Below, one piece after another: positions 21,321-32,785 of a stretch of 64,000 nucleotides of DNA (positions are counted from its first letter, which is position 1; each line of letters opens with the position of its first letter). The position numbers and the translations under genes were made by a program. Below the pieces are notes generated by a model. That model ran no database searches, was not told the DNA's origin, and saw only the letters and a program-made list of their open reading frames with translations. This stretch comes from Climacium dendroides (taxonomy: Eukaryota > Streptophyta > Bryopsida > Hypnales > Climaciaceae): the NCBI GenBank assembly GCA_950106755.1, contig OX467089.1, positions 26,393,345 to 26,457,344 of the forward strand, written 5' to 3'.

Positions 21321-24300
21321 ATGGATGGCACCCCATCAAACTTGTGGCCTGAAGAGACAAATCTCCAAACTCCAACTACAGGAGACTCAACGCAACCGGC
21401 CATTGCAGGGGACAGAGAAGGGGAAGACGAGGGTGACATGATGGAAGAAGACGCACCGGTCATTGTGATGGAGGGAGATGACAAAGATTTTTTGGAAGAA
21501 GAACTCCGCCAGTACCACAAGGTGGATTCGGTGAATTCTATAGCGTCCCTTCGAATGAAGCCGCACCACCTTTTCAGAATGAACATCCCACTCTGCCGGA
21601 TGGTGTCCATGCCCATGGTAAGGCCTACCTTATCATGCGACCTCGAGTTTCTAGAACACGAGTTCAGCAAGGGCTACCGCGACGGGGCAGCGGTTTTCTA
21701 CGTGACAACAACTGACGAGGCCGGAGAGAGCTCCCAATTCACTGAAGGGGAGATGGAGGCGTGGGGGCCGCTATGGAAGGAAAAGAACGCTGCGTTCAAT
21801 GCCTACGTGGAATCCGTACCCGAACTCAGGTTCTTAAAAAACCTGAAGTTCTATGTTTGCGATGGAAACCATCGACTCATCTCCTGAATGAAGTACATTG
21901 GCAAAATGCATTCCAAGGACATTGAATGGCATTACGCGGTGGATGCCATTGTACTTGACACAAAGAAGAGGACAGAGCTCGTCATGCATGTTATGCATGA
22001 CATCAACAAGTATGTTGTCTGATACCTTCAAGCCTTTCTTATGTACTTTTGTTTTTTTATGGTTTTCGGATGCTGCAGATACTGTGTTGAATCTCACTGT
22101 GATCAATTGTTTTCCAGATCCACCGAGGATTCTCACGTCAAAACCAACTTGGTTCACACACTCTATAGGGTGCAAAAGTATGGCCTTCTTCCCATTGAGC
22201 GTTTTCAAGAGATGTTGAGGCCTTCCGAGCTTCGACTGTGTGGGGCACCGAAACCGAAGCCGACGTGGTATTCTATGCCACTACAAGTCTTTACGGCATT
22301 TGTATTCAGGGTGAGGATGCTCGGGCTTGTTGAATTTGATGTGTTATATTCTTTTCTGTTTGACACTTTCTTTATTTGTATTTGAAAGTGTTATTTTTCA
22401 CTTGCTTCTGCAGCAAGAGGTTGCGCAGTCTGCAAATGCAGCTGGTCGCAAATACAATGAGGTGACAGCACAGGAAGACCGTTCCCCTGTGGAACTAGCG
22501 CAAGCGATGCGAGCTGGGGCAAACGAGAAACTCGGGAAACTAAACGTCAAGATGTCGAAGTTGGTGGCGGTAGCCAATCCGGCAAACAAGCCAGGGTTTA
22601 TTGAGGAGGTACATCCATCCCCTTCATAGCATTCATATGACATTGCGATTAGGAAGTCTGAAACAGTGACTAACTTCATTTTGTTTTTTAATATCAGATT
22701 GAGAGACATTGGAGTGCCAATGAAGTGCCAGAGATGACTCTGGAGAAGCTACAAATGGTGGCCACTTGCAACACCACGGCAGAGCACAAGATCAAGTTCT
22801 TGAAATGGTGGAACTCATCAACACCATCTCGACATGCCAGGCGTTTCCCGCCTAAGCCAGTTTCTGAAACATTACTTGGTCCCTTCTTGAACTGCTGTGT
22901 GTGGTATGTTGGGGTAAGTGATAATCTTTGTATAAATTTTTAGACGTCATTGGATTTGGATTTTCTTTGTTTAGAATTTCTAGAGTTCATTTTCTTTCAG
23001 AGGATGATAAATTATTGTTGTTCTATGTTTTCTCAGATCGAGGATGCAGCGGTGAAGTACTTTGACGACGTTGTCCAGCACGACGGCATTGTCATCAATA
23101 TGAATGTCCCGCTGCAGTCGGAGACCTTACAAGAGTACCTGGAGGGATGGAGGAGGAAAATTTGGGATGATGGATATATGAACTACCTCAGGGGATCGAA
23201 TTATTTCAAAAAGAGCGACAATTTCAAGAAGTATGAGGGGTCTGAACAGGCAGTGAGAAGAGTGCTCTATCAGTATGTCTTACACACTATTGTAAGGCTC
23301 ATTCAAAAATGCTAATTAATTGGGAACCAATTCAATCTTCCTAGACTTCCATAGCCTGCCTTCAAAGTAGCATATAATTTGTTTCCAACTCAGGTTCACT
23401 TTCTCTTGACTCTCATTTGGTATTTGTGATGGAAATGTCTGGACTAAAACTTCACGTGTCGCTCACTTTTCCTTCAATGTTACATATTTTTTGGCAATTT
23501 AGGTATTTCAAGTTTGAACTTGAGGGAAAAGGTGCAATCAAAAAGGATGACTTCCCAGAATTCCTTAGGAGTTTTCTTGATCGCCATTCGGCAACCTACA
23601 TGTACACTTCGAGTCAACTCCAAACATACACCACGGCTCATCTTAGCCGTGGCGCATGGTACCTCGATTGCCCTATTGGATACACGCATCCATCGGAACA
23701 AGCCCTCCGGGATTCCTTGGAGGGCATTAGTGGGGTTGACTTAAATGTCGATGAGTTTGCAGGTCTCAACGCAGTTCAAAAGGCGAAGGCGATTGCCAAG
23801 AGGGACAGAGCTGACAGAAAGAAGGCAGCTAAGCTACATTTGGCGCTAGAAACCAAGTCAAAGAGGGAGGCAGATCGCTTGGCAAAGCAAGAGGAGAAGG
23901 AGAGGGAGAAATTGAGAGAAAAGGAGGAGAAAGCGAAGGCCAAAGGCAAGCAAAAAGATGAGGGCGATACCGGGGTTCCATTGTCTTCAGCAGTTGACCA
24001 AAGCTCGCAGTTGGTGGAAGGAAGCCACTCCGGGATGAAGAGGAAGGCCATACTTCCAGAGTGGACGGAGAATATGCTGACCCAAGGCACACAAGTTCTG
24101 GTGATAGACGACGACGATGTCAGAATAGAGGAGCTTATCTTAAACGTGTCCATCATTGATATTATGGAAGATTCTGATAATTCACCACCAAATCCGTATA
24201 TTGAAGTCATGGACTTCATTCAAAAGGTATCGTGAACATTCAAATGTATTTGAATTTTCCTCTCTTTCAATTTCTAGATGAGTTTCTTGTTTCTTGTTCA

Positions 24301-25756
24301 ATCCTCTTGTGACATGGTAAACTTCTTCGTTGCAGGTGAATGCAGGGAAACCGCGCTCATTCAACGGCAGGGTCACCAGAGACCCTTTGGTGGATCTAAT
24401 CATCTTCGATTGCCAAGAGAACCTGCCTGTGCCTCTTGTCTCAGAGAAGCACGTTCCCTCGTGGAACGCGGACCCAGCATATGCTGGAATGCAAAATGCA
24501 TTCCAATTTGCCGAGGAGTATTTACAAGACAATGGTTGTCTCCTGGTATTTCATTCCTACAACGTTCAGTCTCGAAGTATGTTTGCAGGGTTGATGAAGA
24601 TTTTCAAGAACTTGAAGATGAAGAAAGAGTGGTTGGCATTCAACCAATTGGACCTCGCGTCGGGAATAAACTTTGGCGAAACAGTGAGTTCTCTATTTTA
24701 TTTTTCATGTGATTTTAGGTTTTCTTTTACATGTGATTCTTGGTTTGATATATGGTGTGATTGTCAATGGCATTCCCCTCTTTACTAATTAATTTTTTGA
24801 TGCAGACCGTGAAGTTCGGAGTCACCCTTTTCATAAAGGATGTGGGTGGAAAAGTGGCATCACTTTTCCAATTTAGGCAGACCACAGCCATGACCAAAGC
24901 AAAGTGGAACCTCCAGAAGAAAGACATGGTCATCAATTACATTACTGAGGAGACCATGATGGTAAACAAGGAAACCAAAGCACCTTGGCGTGGACCCCGA
25001 GAGAAAGATGTGAGGTTCCTACAGTTTTTCATCGAAGGTTGTACCGATGAAGATGATGTAGTTCTCGACTGCACCACTGCTACAGGTATAATACTACTCA
25101 ATTTCAAGAAAGAGTTCTAAAATGAATTGGTTATTCTTGTAAAGATGTACTTAAACATTGATCACCACATGCTTCTATTGCAGGGGCGTCTATTACGGCT
25201 TGTCGTGGGACGGGCCGCCATATTGTGGCCTTGGAGAAGGACATCGATATCTTCAACATTGTTCTAAAGCCGATGAAGAAAGCCACTCCAGTAGAAGGAG
25301 TGACTCAAGCTCCAGTGGAAGCTATTGCCGCCCTTGATCTTGATGCCGTACATGTCGAACCAATGGTGTTCACACGCACCGTCAGACCTAGTAAGTAAGT
25401 TTTTCTTTGTAATGACAACATTTTTTTGATCTGTAATATACGTTGCATACAAAGAATTTCAAGAACCTAAACCTTCTATGTGTGGTTCTTGAAGGAACGA
25501 AGCAGTGAAGGGAACGCACCCAATGAAGAAGATTCGAAGACTTATCTTGAGTCCGAAGAAGTCTTATGAACTTCCAGTGTATGCTGAGAAGATGGCGACA
25601 CAATATGAACAGCATGGTTGTAGAGATCCTAAACCTTGCATTTCGAAGTATGCTACAAATGTGGTTCATTTTGTAGACATTTCAGCTTCTGAGGGTGAGG
25701 AGACGCCAGAGTCGTCTTCTAGTGAGGTTTCTATGACCGAGTCCACCGCAACTTAG
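21321..25756 (+). CDS. ParB-like/DNA methyltransferase-like transposon cargo protein, ten exons, one nonsense codon
   Basis: Exons: 21321-22009, 22118-22310, 22414-22608, 22698-22913, 23037-23272, 23503-24226, 24336-24683, 24806-25085, 25184-25394, 25495-25756. Every intron is GT-AG and every phase agrees; total 1,117 codons plus stop. The N-terminus is acidic with a SIM-like V-I-V-M-E-G-D-D. Residues ~179-187 (V-C-D-G-N-H-R-L-I) match the ParB/sulfiredoxin G-x-H-R motif. Residues ~570-690 are Lys/Glu-rich and coiled-coil-like, then V-L-V-I-D-D-D-D (SIM-like). Residues 752-1031 resemble a beta-class amino-methyltransferase: a motif-IV-like D-L-I-I-F-D-C-Q-E at ~771-779, then motif I D-C-T-T-A-T-G at ~955-961 and H-I-V-A-L-E-K-D. 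The canonical D-P-P-Y is not preserved, so activity is doubtful. Codon 189 is TGA, followed at once by ATG; Trp is the likely original. The start ATG lies just after a splice acceptor. Confidence 0.75.
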
Positions 25757-26580
25757 ACTCATAAGATTGACGAATCTTATGAGTTGAACTATGTGTATTC
25801 CTTTTATGTTTATTTGATTTGTGTGTGTTATTCATAAAGTCTGAGGTGCAATGTACTTCTTGCTTGATACTAAACTTGCCCTTAAAAATGTTATGAAATA
25901 TACACCCAGAGAGAAACAATGTCTATTGGACAAGTGTGGGAATTATAGAATTTGGAGTTCATTTACAACTGTAGGAGTAGGTACTCTGTAGTGGGGAAAA
26001 AATAGAGAAAATAAGGTACACTACATTATTTATTGCAAATTAGTGAGTAGCGCGAATAAATGTGCTTGGAATAAAAATGGAAAGAAATTATAACTCCTTC
26101 CAATATTAACTCCTACATAGTGGAAAAAAAATGGAATGCAAATAAATGTAGTCACCTTTAAATGGTGATAGTCATGATATGAAGTAGGGAATAAAATGAG
26201 GTCACACTTGCCCTTCTAATGAACACATACATTTGAATAGGAAGCCAAACAAAGCTCAACAAGTGAACCACTCTACCTAAACCCCCAACAATAAAATATC
26301 ACTAGTACATAACATTGCCACCCTACACCTTTGGCTCATTTAGGTACTTTCACCTTCTTCCAACAGTCCATGTCTGATAAGACACCCTAGCTCTATTTTA
26401 TGTGCAACAAAAATCCCTTAAATATAGAAGTATCCTTCATAGTCCACAAATGGCACTACATTCCCTAAATTGCTTTTGCTTTTTTAATCCACGGTTATAG
26501 AGCCTACAGTCACCCTAAATCCACGGTCATGGGTTCTAAGCCAACCTTCTATTCAACTTTTGATTTTTGCACAAAATTTT
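25757..26580. other. 3' flank of cargo gene within the transposon
   Basis: AT-rich, non-coding. It contains the inner part of the right terminal region, including the ATCCACGGTCATGGG block (26,519-26,533) that is inverse to 10,495-10,509 near the left end. No further gene was seen. Confidence 0.6.
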
Positions 26581-26646
26581 TCTTAAACAAAATTCCCGCT
26601 CACAGGCTCGCAGGCTCCTGCTCCCAAGCTCGCACGCTAGCAACCC
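26581..26646. repeat. Right terminal inverted repeat
   Basis: Holds the inverse of the 18-bp left core at 26,624-26,641, preceded by GCTCACAGGCTCGCAGGCTCC-like repeats that mirror the subterminal repeats of the left end. It ends at 26,646, next to the target duplication. Confidence 0.88.
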
Positions 26647-26659
26647 TGGAACTGGATCA
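26647..26659. repeat. Right 13-bp target-site duplication
   Basis: Identical to 10,277-10,289. It encodes Asp-Pro-Val-Pro in the minus-strand gag-like frame on both sides of the transposon. Confidence 0.85.
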
Positions 26660-28187
26660 GCTTGACCGAAATCGGGTGTGGATTCCAGATCGATGGCGGA
26701 TTTTGGGGTGTTTGCCGGTTTAAATGCCTGTGCAGTCATCTTGGGCTTGGGAGTCTTATCCTTCCCCTCTTCAGTAACGGTCACATCCGGAAACTCTTCC
26801 GGTAAAGAGAGCTCCGACAGGGGGACCTCCTTAGCTCCTATCAGCTTCCGACTGCTCTCTTCAATCCGGTCCGCTGAAATCCGCGCCTCCTTCAGCGTTG
26901 TCTCAACCCGCTCCGCGTAGTCCGTAAGAATCCTTACTATCCTAGCACTGGATAGTTTCTTCTCCTTTTGGACTTCGTCGTCGAATAGCTTGGCCTTGGT
27001 GGCGGCCGCCCCGGATACTCCAAGAATGTCCTTCACCTGATCTGCTATCCGTCGTATTTCCTCTGCTATCTCCAACGTGGCGGCTGCATCCTCCCTCAGG
27101 ACGAGATTTTCCGCCTTCAAGGTATCCGCCTCTGTCTGAAGTTGGGTTACTTCTTCCTCCCGCCTCCGGTACTCGACCGGATCGGTGATACAGTCGGCTA
27201 CCTTCGCTGTTAGTTGGCTGTCTGGCAGTGCATCCACTAGTCTTCCGATCGCCTACAGGGTCAGATGCTTCACCTCCCAATCCGCCCTGACACTGGAAAG
27301 AATGCCAATCAAATTATTGAATGGATCCCGTGGATCCATTTCTTCCTCCATAACAGCCTTCCGTTTCTCATCTGGAATTGACGGGCCATGACTTGGAGGT
27401 GTTCCTCGCCCATGGGGAGGAGTTGTCTTGTGTCGATTGATTGGCGGCATCAACTCTTCCTCCTCTTCCTCTGTTTCCGGATCTGAATCCGGAACCGATT
27501 CCGCTTCATCGTCTTCTTTTGATTCCCCATACTTCAGGAGAGCTCCCTGAGCCTTCCACTCCTTCTCCTCATCATTTGTCAGGAGCTGATGATTGTGGTA
27601 CAAGTGGTACAAGTACGGGCATATGGGTATAGCCCTACTCTTTCCTACCCTCCCTATGAGCTGGGTTACCAGATCAAAAATGATCCGGGCCCAATCCACA
27701 TTCCGGGTTTCGCTCAGGGAACCAAAAATGGTATTCCCTAGGGTGATTGTCACCCTCGTCGGTTTCTCCGGATGGAGAATCGGAATCAGAAACCTCAAAA
27801 GACGACGGTGTCGGTCGTTTATGCAGTCGTCAACTGCATATCCGTCCTTAGGGTTGGGAACGCCATGGAACTTCCCTCGGATGAATTCATTCTTCCGGCC
27901 AGCCATCCCAAGACCCCCTACCTGGAAATCATACACTCCTCTCCAGACTTCCTCAGTTCAGAGGGACGGATTTCCTCTCAAGGTGTTATTGAACTCATTG
28001 GACAATTTGCCCAAGAATTCCTTCACCATTCTCTCCTCCCGGAATCCCCAAAGTTTCTCAATGAACCCCGGGCAATCCATAGAAGCTTAGTCTTCTATGA
28101 GTTGGTCCTTAACCTGTTCGTCTGAGGGAATCACCGGAAATATCTTCCGAAGTTTCACCTTGACCGGACTGGATCCTGACAACCCCA
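26660..28187 (-). pseudogene. Gag-like retroelement gene, main part, disrupted by the transposon
   Basis: The likely start is the ATG at 28,187. The N-terminal part has in-frame stops near 28,090 and 27,955. An open stretch from about 27,936 to 27,253 has the family core: G-K-F-H-G-V-P-N-P-K-D-G, then F-L-I-P-I-L-H-P-E-K-P-T-R-V, then P-Y-L-Y-H-L-Y. An acidic and Pro-rich linker follows. After a TAG at about 27,253 (CAG to TAG likely), 27,237-26,660 encodes a ~200-aa helical, coiled-coil-rich C-terminus. The last codons lie across the transposon at 10,181-10,289. It is closely related to the neighbour at 28,707-30,154 and more distantly to the plus-strand copy at 4,578. No enzymatic domain is seen. 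The role is presumably a capsid-like structural protein of a non-autonomous element (inference). Confidence 0.65.
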
Positions 28188-28706
28188 TTTTCTTCCGACG
28201 TAGCAGCGGCATGGGGTGGATGACCTCTCACACGAATTTCCTCACTAATTCTACCTCACCCGCTCCTAACCGCACGTCCCGTTTCTTTCTTCTCTCTCCG
28301 ATCTCAACCGGAAGTACTAAAATTCTACTGAATCACACTCTCCTAACACGAGGGAAACAAATGTTGTAAACAACATGAGGAGCGCCCAATCTCGCAAGGA
28401 AATGAAAGGAGTAAGACTAGCAAGCTTAGTCTTTAAATAGCCCCAGGACTCCGCCGTGGTCATAATGACCATTTCTGGTTTGGCGACTTGACGTCCGGTC
28501 CAACCCTAATCCGGTTTCTAGGTTAATTTCGGATGGGTTTCCGGTCCCGACTAATTTGAAATTTTCCAACTAAATTGAATTCGGTCTACCTGCTATTTCA
28601 TTTTTCGTGTGTATGTATCTGATTTTTCTACAACTTGCACTCAGTTCCGGTTCCACTTTACTAGCTTCCGCTTTGAATTCTAGATAAGCTAAACAAAACC
28701 AAAAAT
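28188..28706. other. Spacer between two gag-like pseudogenes
   Basis: Non-coding, CCGG-rich sequence separating two head-to-tail gag-like genes on the minus strand. It probably contains the 5' leader of the 28,187 gene. No promoter element could be assigned. Confidence 0.45.
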
Positions 28707-30154
28707 TCACGTTGCGACAACTGGCGTGAGTATCCCCTTCAATCCCTCCATTCGAGTTGCACGATCCGCTACCGATCTCCCTGGAGTACCCGAGACAAAA
28801 GGAAGTTCCGGAAAGGTTGAGAAATCCATCACCTGATTTAGATTGATGGCCGCCAATAGCTGCCGGAGCTCCCCCAAAACTCGCTCTATCTTCGCAATGA
28901 AGTCCACGAGGATGGTCACTACCTTGGTTCCGGTGATGTGGCCTTCCGATATCAGCTTCGAGTCAAACAAAATGGCTTTCGTGATGACGTCGGCTTTGAT
29001 GTCAATTGCTTCGGATAGATTCTTGACAAGAGAGAGAGCCTCCTTCTCTTTCTCCTTTGAAGCTGCCATTTCCCCTTCTGCCCAATTCAATCGGGCCTGG
29101 AGTTGGTACCGTTCCACCTCCTGAATCCGATCCTCCCTTCTCTTTAGATCTTCCGGCTTGGGCAGTCGCTTGACAGCTTCCACAATCTTGTCCGACTCCA
29201 CCTTCAAAACTTCCGCGGTATCTATCACCAAATCCGCCAGGTTGTCGTGGAGTACCTTGGCCTTGCGTATCCACTCGAACCCAGCATTGAAAAATGCTAA
29301 TTCAGTTTCCACTTCTGGTCCTTTGCTGGACTCCCCCCTCTCCATCGCCGGTGGCTTGGATCACGATCCCGGATCGGTTGACTTCCTCTTCTTGTTCCTC
29401 GGATCGGTCAAGTGTTCCTCGGATCGGTCAAATGTTCCTCGGAGAGTTCTTCCGGATCCGACTCGACCGGATCTTCCGCTTCCTCCCTAGAAAGTCCGTA
29501 TGACAGAATCGCCTTTCCGGTGTCATACTGGATTACTTCCGCAGCGCTCAAAAGTTCCTGCTGATGGTACAAATGGAACAAGTAGGTGCTAACTGGACTC
29601 GCCTTTGCTCGGGTCACATGATCTGCTAACTTAGCCACTATCCCAGCTATGACTCTACCCCAGTGCACCACTCGGTTCTCCATAGCCCCAAAAATAGTAT
29701 TGGCCACCGTAATGGTAATCCGTGTAGATTTTTCCGGATACAGAATGGGAATAAGAAATTCTAGTATCCGCCTATGTCTCTCGTCCTTGCATTTGCTAAT
29801 AGCGAATCCGTCCTTAGGGTTTGCAGACCCTGTGAACTTCCCGGCTACAAAACGGTCCGTCTTTGACACTAATCTGTTCCCGCTCTTTCAGAACTGATAA
29901 ACATCCGCCCAGATGTCCTCGGTCCACGTGACTGGCCGCCTCCTCAAAGTGAGCTCATATTGATTCGGAACACCATGAAGTAGCTCCTGGATCATATCCT
30001 CACTTTTGAGGTTCCATAGTCAGTGTAGTAGACCGACACACCCTAACTTAGTTAAGTCTTCCTCTAACTGCTTGTGTAATTCCGAATTGTCCGGAATGGC
30101 CGGAGAGATAACCTGAGCAGATACCGCTACCTTCCGTACTGGTCCGGATGCCAT
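28707..30154 (-). pseudogene. Second minus-strand gag-like gene, broken
   Basis: Starts with ATG at 30,154 and is interrupted by stops (TGA near 30,019 and near 29,892) and a frame change near 29,408-29,345. The open segment 29,869-29,408 carries the family core (G-S-A-N-P-K-D-G, F-L-I-P-I-L-Y-P-E-K-S-T-R-I, Y-L-F-H-L-Y-H-Q). It ends in an acidic stretch rich in E-E-D-P-V-E-S-D. The 29,345-28,707 segment is ~212 residues of charged helix consistent with coiled coil, ending with a stop at 28,707. The architecture (acidic N-terminus, conserved core, coiled coil) is the same as in the other two copies. Unlike the neighbour it is not cut by a transposon. Confidence 0.6.
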
Positions 30155-30583
30155 AAAATCTAAGTAAGAACGAGAGAGAAGTAACCCTATTTCAGTCACT
30201 AACTCACCACTCTTTCTCTCAACTACTCACACAGACAGTCTCAGAAAAGCAAAACAGGAGAGTGAAGAGAAAAACCCTAGGCAAACAGCTTAAATACTAA
30301 ACCGTCTTCTTACGGATTTAAGGACAACGGCTACAGGTCCGTTGTACTAACGGTATCCTACTCCCGTAGCTACGAGGTCTATACGGTAGGTTCCTATATT
30401 CCGGGTGAATCCGGATGCCGGATCTGGATAAGTTCCGGTTACGGGTTGTGCCGGAACGCTTATTTCCTAATTTGAGTTATCTCACACAAAAATCACGTTT
30501 TAACTATAAATTTTTTTGATTTTCCTTATTTTTCTCACCTAATTCTTGTATCATTGATCCGTTTCCGGATTCCGGATTCCCAC
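30155..30583 (-). mobile_element. 5' end region of the minus-strand retroelement
   Basis: Read on the minus strand, it begins at 30,583 with TGTGGGAATCCGGAATCCGG. The segment at 42,933 begins nearly identically (TGTAGGAATCCGGAATCCGG), and both continue with an AACGTGATTTTTG-containing AT-rich stretch. This marks 30,583 as the 5' boundary of an LTR-type element. Right of it, CCGG-rich character is lost. Confidence 0.55.
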
Positions 30584-32040
30584 AGCGGTTATTTTGCGAA
30601 CACACACATGAAGGACTCAACCATTAGAATACACCATTAAAAAAATCGTGCAACGCCAAACACCAAGTCTGGATTCGCATCAAACTCCAAGACGTGCTCG
30701 GTGCCTTCTATGCATACACTAAAACTACCACCAGGATGCATACCTCCCATTCAGTAGGTGGGGTGCCGGGCGATTATTGACGTGAGCCAAAGCTTGACCC
30801 AAAATCCAACCCAGAATCCGATCCCAAACCCGTTTCGGAAGCGTCACAAACCTGCTCGGACAGAGGCCACTACAAATCTATTGACGGACGATGTAGAAAA
30901 ACCTGAGCTTGTTCGGACTCCAACAATGAACGATGATGGGAAATCCTAACTCCCTTTTGGATGGGGACCACTGGAATTGTTTTCCTCATTCCTATCCAGA
31001 CGCTGATCGAGGAAGTTTCTTGTCCATCGGAGCCTGATCAACAACGATTCTTTGCACCGACGGTTGGGCGTGGATGAAACCATTCGCCGAAGTATTGATG
31101 CCCTGTCCCGCTGCTAGGGCAGCCATGCTCTGTTGCATAGACAGGGCCACGTTTGCCAACAACTAGGCGGGATCTAGGCCACTGGGTACCCTCAAAAAAG
31201 ATGGCAACGACAACCTACCTGCAGAAACTAGAGGAACTGCGTGACTGCCTATGCTTCGGGATGCGATGACTAATAGGGCAAAGGACCACCGCTTACATTG
31301 CCGTTCAATGCAACACAATTGAACATATTTCCTTGGGCAAGCAGGATAGCCTGCTTCAGATTATTCTACAACAGCATCGTAATAGCATCCTGAGGTTGAA
31401 TGGAATTGAATATAGCAATAAGAAATTGACAACTTAAGCCTAATTGATAAAAATCGCATGCACACCACCCAATCGCGCAAGCTTGAAGAAGGCGCGATGT
31501 CTTCGAAAAGCAGAGGAAAGAAAAATAGGGAGAGATGGATGGACAAGCAAGCTAAGGACGATGTTGGCAGACTTTTAAAAAATTGCAAAATCCAACCAAA
31601 TTGAACCCCAAACCCGAAAGCAGATGCACTTATCAAGTTTCCGGACTTCTCCCAACAAACACTCTAGGACACGCTTTGCTCGAGGAGTGAAGGGATCTCA
31701 ACGGCCAACAAGCCGCTTTGTTTGATTGATGATCTTCGACACCTCCACACGAACCTCCTTCAATTCACTCCAATGATCTTCAACACTTTGGCAGCAACAC
31801 CGATGTTTGGTGAGCGTAGAAAAAATATTATAAGCTATGATTTGGAAGAATATTTTGGAATTGGTATATAAAGGAAAGTGTGGGATCCCACACTCGGGAT
31901 TTTGATTGGGATCCCACACTCGGGAGATCCCATGATGACCTTTGTCACTGTGTTAGGATCATTGTGATCAAGTGATCTCTGGATGACGGGACCGTGCTTG
32001 TGACTACTCCATTTTGAGAGATCAAATAGTGAACCCTGTC
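30584..32040. other. Intergenic, decayed sequence
   Basis: Frames are short or interrupted. 30,760-31,360 could be an old gag-like or other coding remnant (Pro/Asn/Asp-rich fragments) but cannot be assigned. GGGATCCCACACTCGGGA is duplicated at about 31,882 and 31,908. Confidence 0.4.
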
Positions 32041-32056
32041 ACTGTACTTCTTATTG

Positions 32057-32225
32057 ATATTTTTTTTTGTTTCTTTCGGGAGATCTCATGGTGTAGGTCC
32101 TAAACCCGAAGAAGGTGTAGCAGTATGTTGGTGCTTCCTTTTTTTTGTTTCTTTCGGGAGATCTCATGGTGTAGGCCCTGAACCCGAAGAAAGTGTACTA
32201 GCGGTGTGTTGGTGCTTCCTTTCTT
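32057..32225. repeat. Tandem duplication of ~80-87 bp
   Basis: Two head-to-tail copies of a unit starting TTTTTTTTGTTTCTTTCGGG and containing AGATCTCATGGTGTAGG, at about 32,059 and 32,138. The second copy has small differences. Confidence 0.85.
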
Positions 32226-32785
32226 CGTGTTTCCTTCATGTTTTGCTTAAACCCAAAGGAATGAGGCCTCAACCCCCGAGTTGTTGGCTGCCATGAAACC
32301 CCTGTGCTTAAACTGCCTAAAATTTTGAAGATCAAGGGAATAGGAAGCGTGTTTGACACCGCTGGAAAGAGGAGGAGAATTCACTGAAACCAGTCCTCCA
32401 TTTGTAAAATTGGGCAAGAGTGGGTTGAGATACAAGTTTCCAAAGTTGCAGTCCCCCTATAAACGGCGACCTTGAAGGCTTTAAGGCCCTCTACCTTTGG
32501 ATGGGTAAGGAATTTGACCTTGAGATGGGTACCATTGGAAAGAGGAGGTGAAATTAGTGAAGATACTTAAACCGAAATGGATTGGATGGAGCCAAAATGG
32601 CCTGAGGTAGGAGTCGCCGAAGTCGCTACCGGCAATGAACACTGCAGCGTCCAATTGGCCCTAACTTTTGATTGGCAAAGAATTAGAATGTGAAAGTGGT
32701 TCTGTTGGGATTGCAAGGAAAAATTAGTTATGATACGCCTTAAACCCACAAATGAGCAAAACTCAATCTAGATTAACAAAGGAAA
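32226..32785. repeat. Module duplicated on both sides of the GTGTAA minisatellite
   Basis: Phrases such as GGAAAGAGGAGG(T/A)GAA(A/T)T, ATTAGTGAAGAT, AACTTTTGATT and GGTTGA-ATA-GAGTC recur here twice and again at 33,530-33,900, after the minisatellite. The two flanks are degenerate copies of one unit that ended in the minisatellite sequence. Confidence 0.6.

Larger units (their letters stand above)
10290..26646. mobile_element. 16.36-kb MULE-like DNA transposon with ParB/methyltransferase cargo (copy 1)
   Basis: The element is bounded by inverted termini with an 18-bp perfect core (GCTAGCGTGCGAGCTTGG, 10,295-10,312, inverse at 26,624-26,641) and by a 13-bp direct duplication. A second inverted match of 15 bp (CCCATGACCGTGGAT, 10,495-10,509 and 26,519-26,533) shows the termini are related over a couple of hundred bases. 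It interrupts a gag-like reading frame that is in phase on both sides, which fixes the borders independently. It carries a minus-strand transposase gene (10,852-15,072), a short plus-strand frame (16,499), a 91-bp tandem array, palindromes, and two plus-strand cargo genes (19,078-21,133 and 21,321-25,756). The SWIM finger and the spacing of Asp residues support the Mutator-like superfamily; the size and cargo are unusual for it. Confidence 0.9.

Noticed and set aside
23480..24092. Ser/Phe-rich minus-strand frames opposite cargo exon 6 (23,503-24,226)
   Set aside because: Antisense of the Lys/Glu-rich coiled-coil segment; typical complementary-strand artefact.
27593..28125. Plus-strand frames opposite the minus-strand gag-like genes
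   Set aside because: The conserved core shared by three loci is on the other strand; these are shadows.
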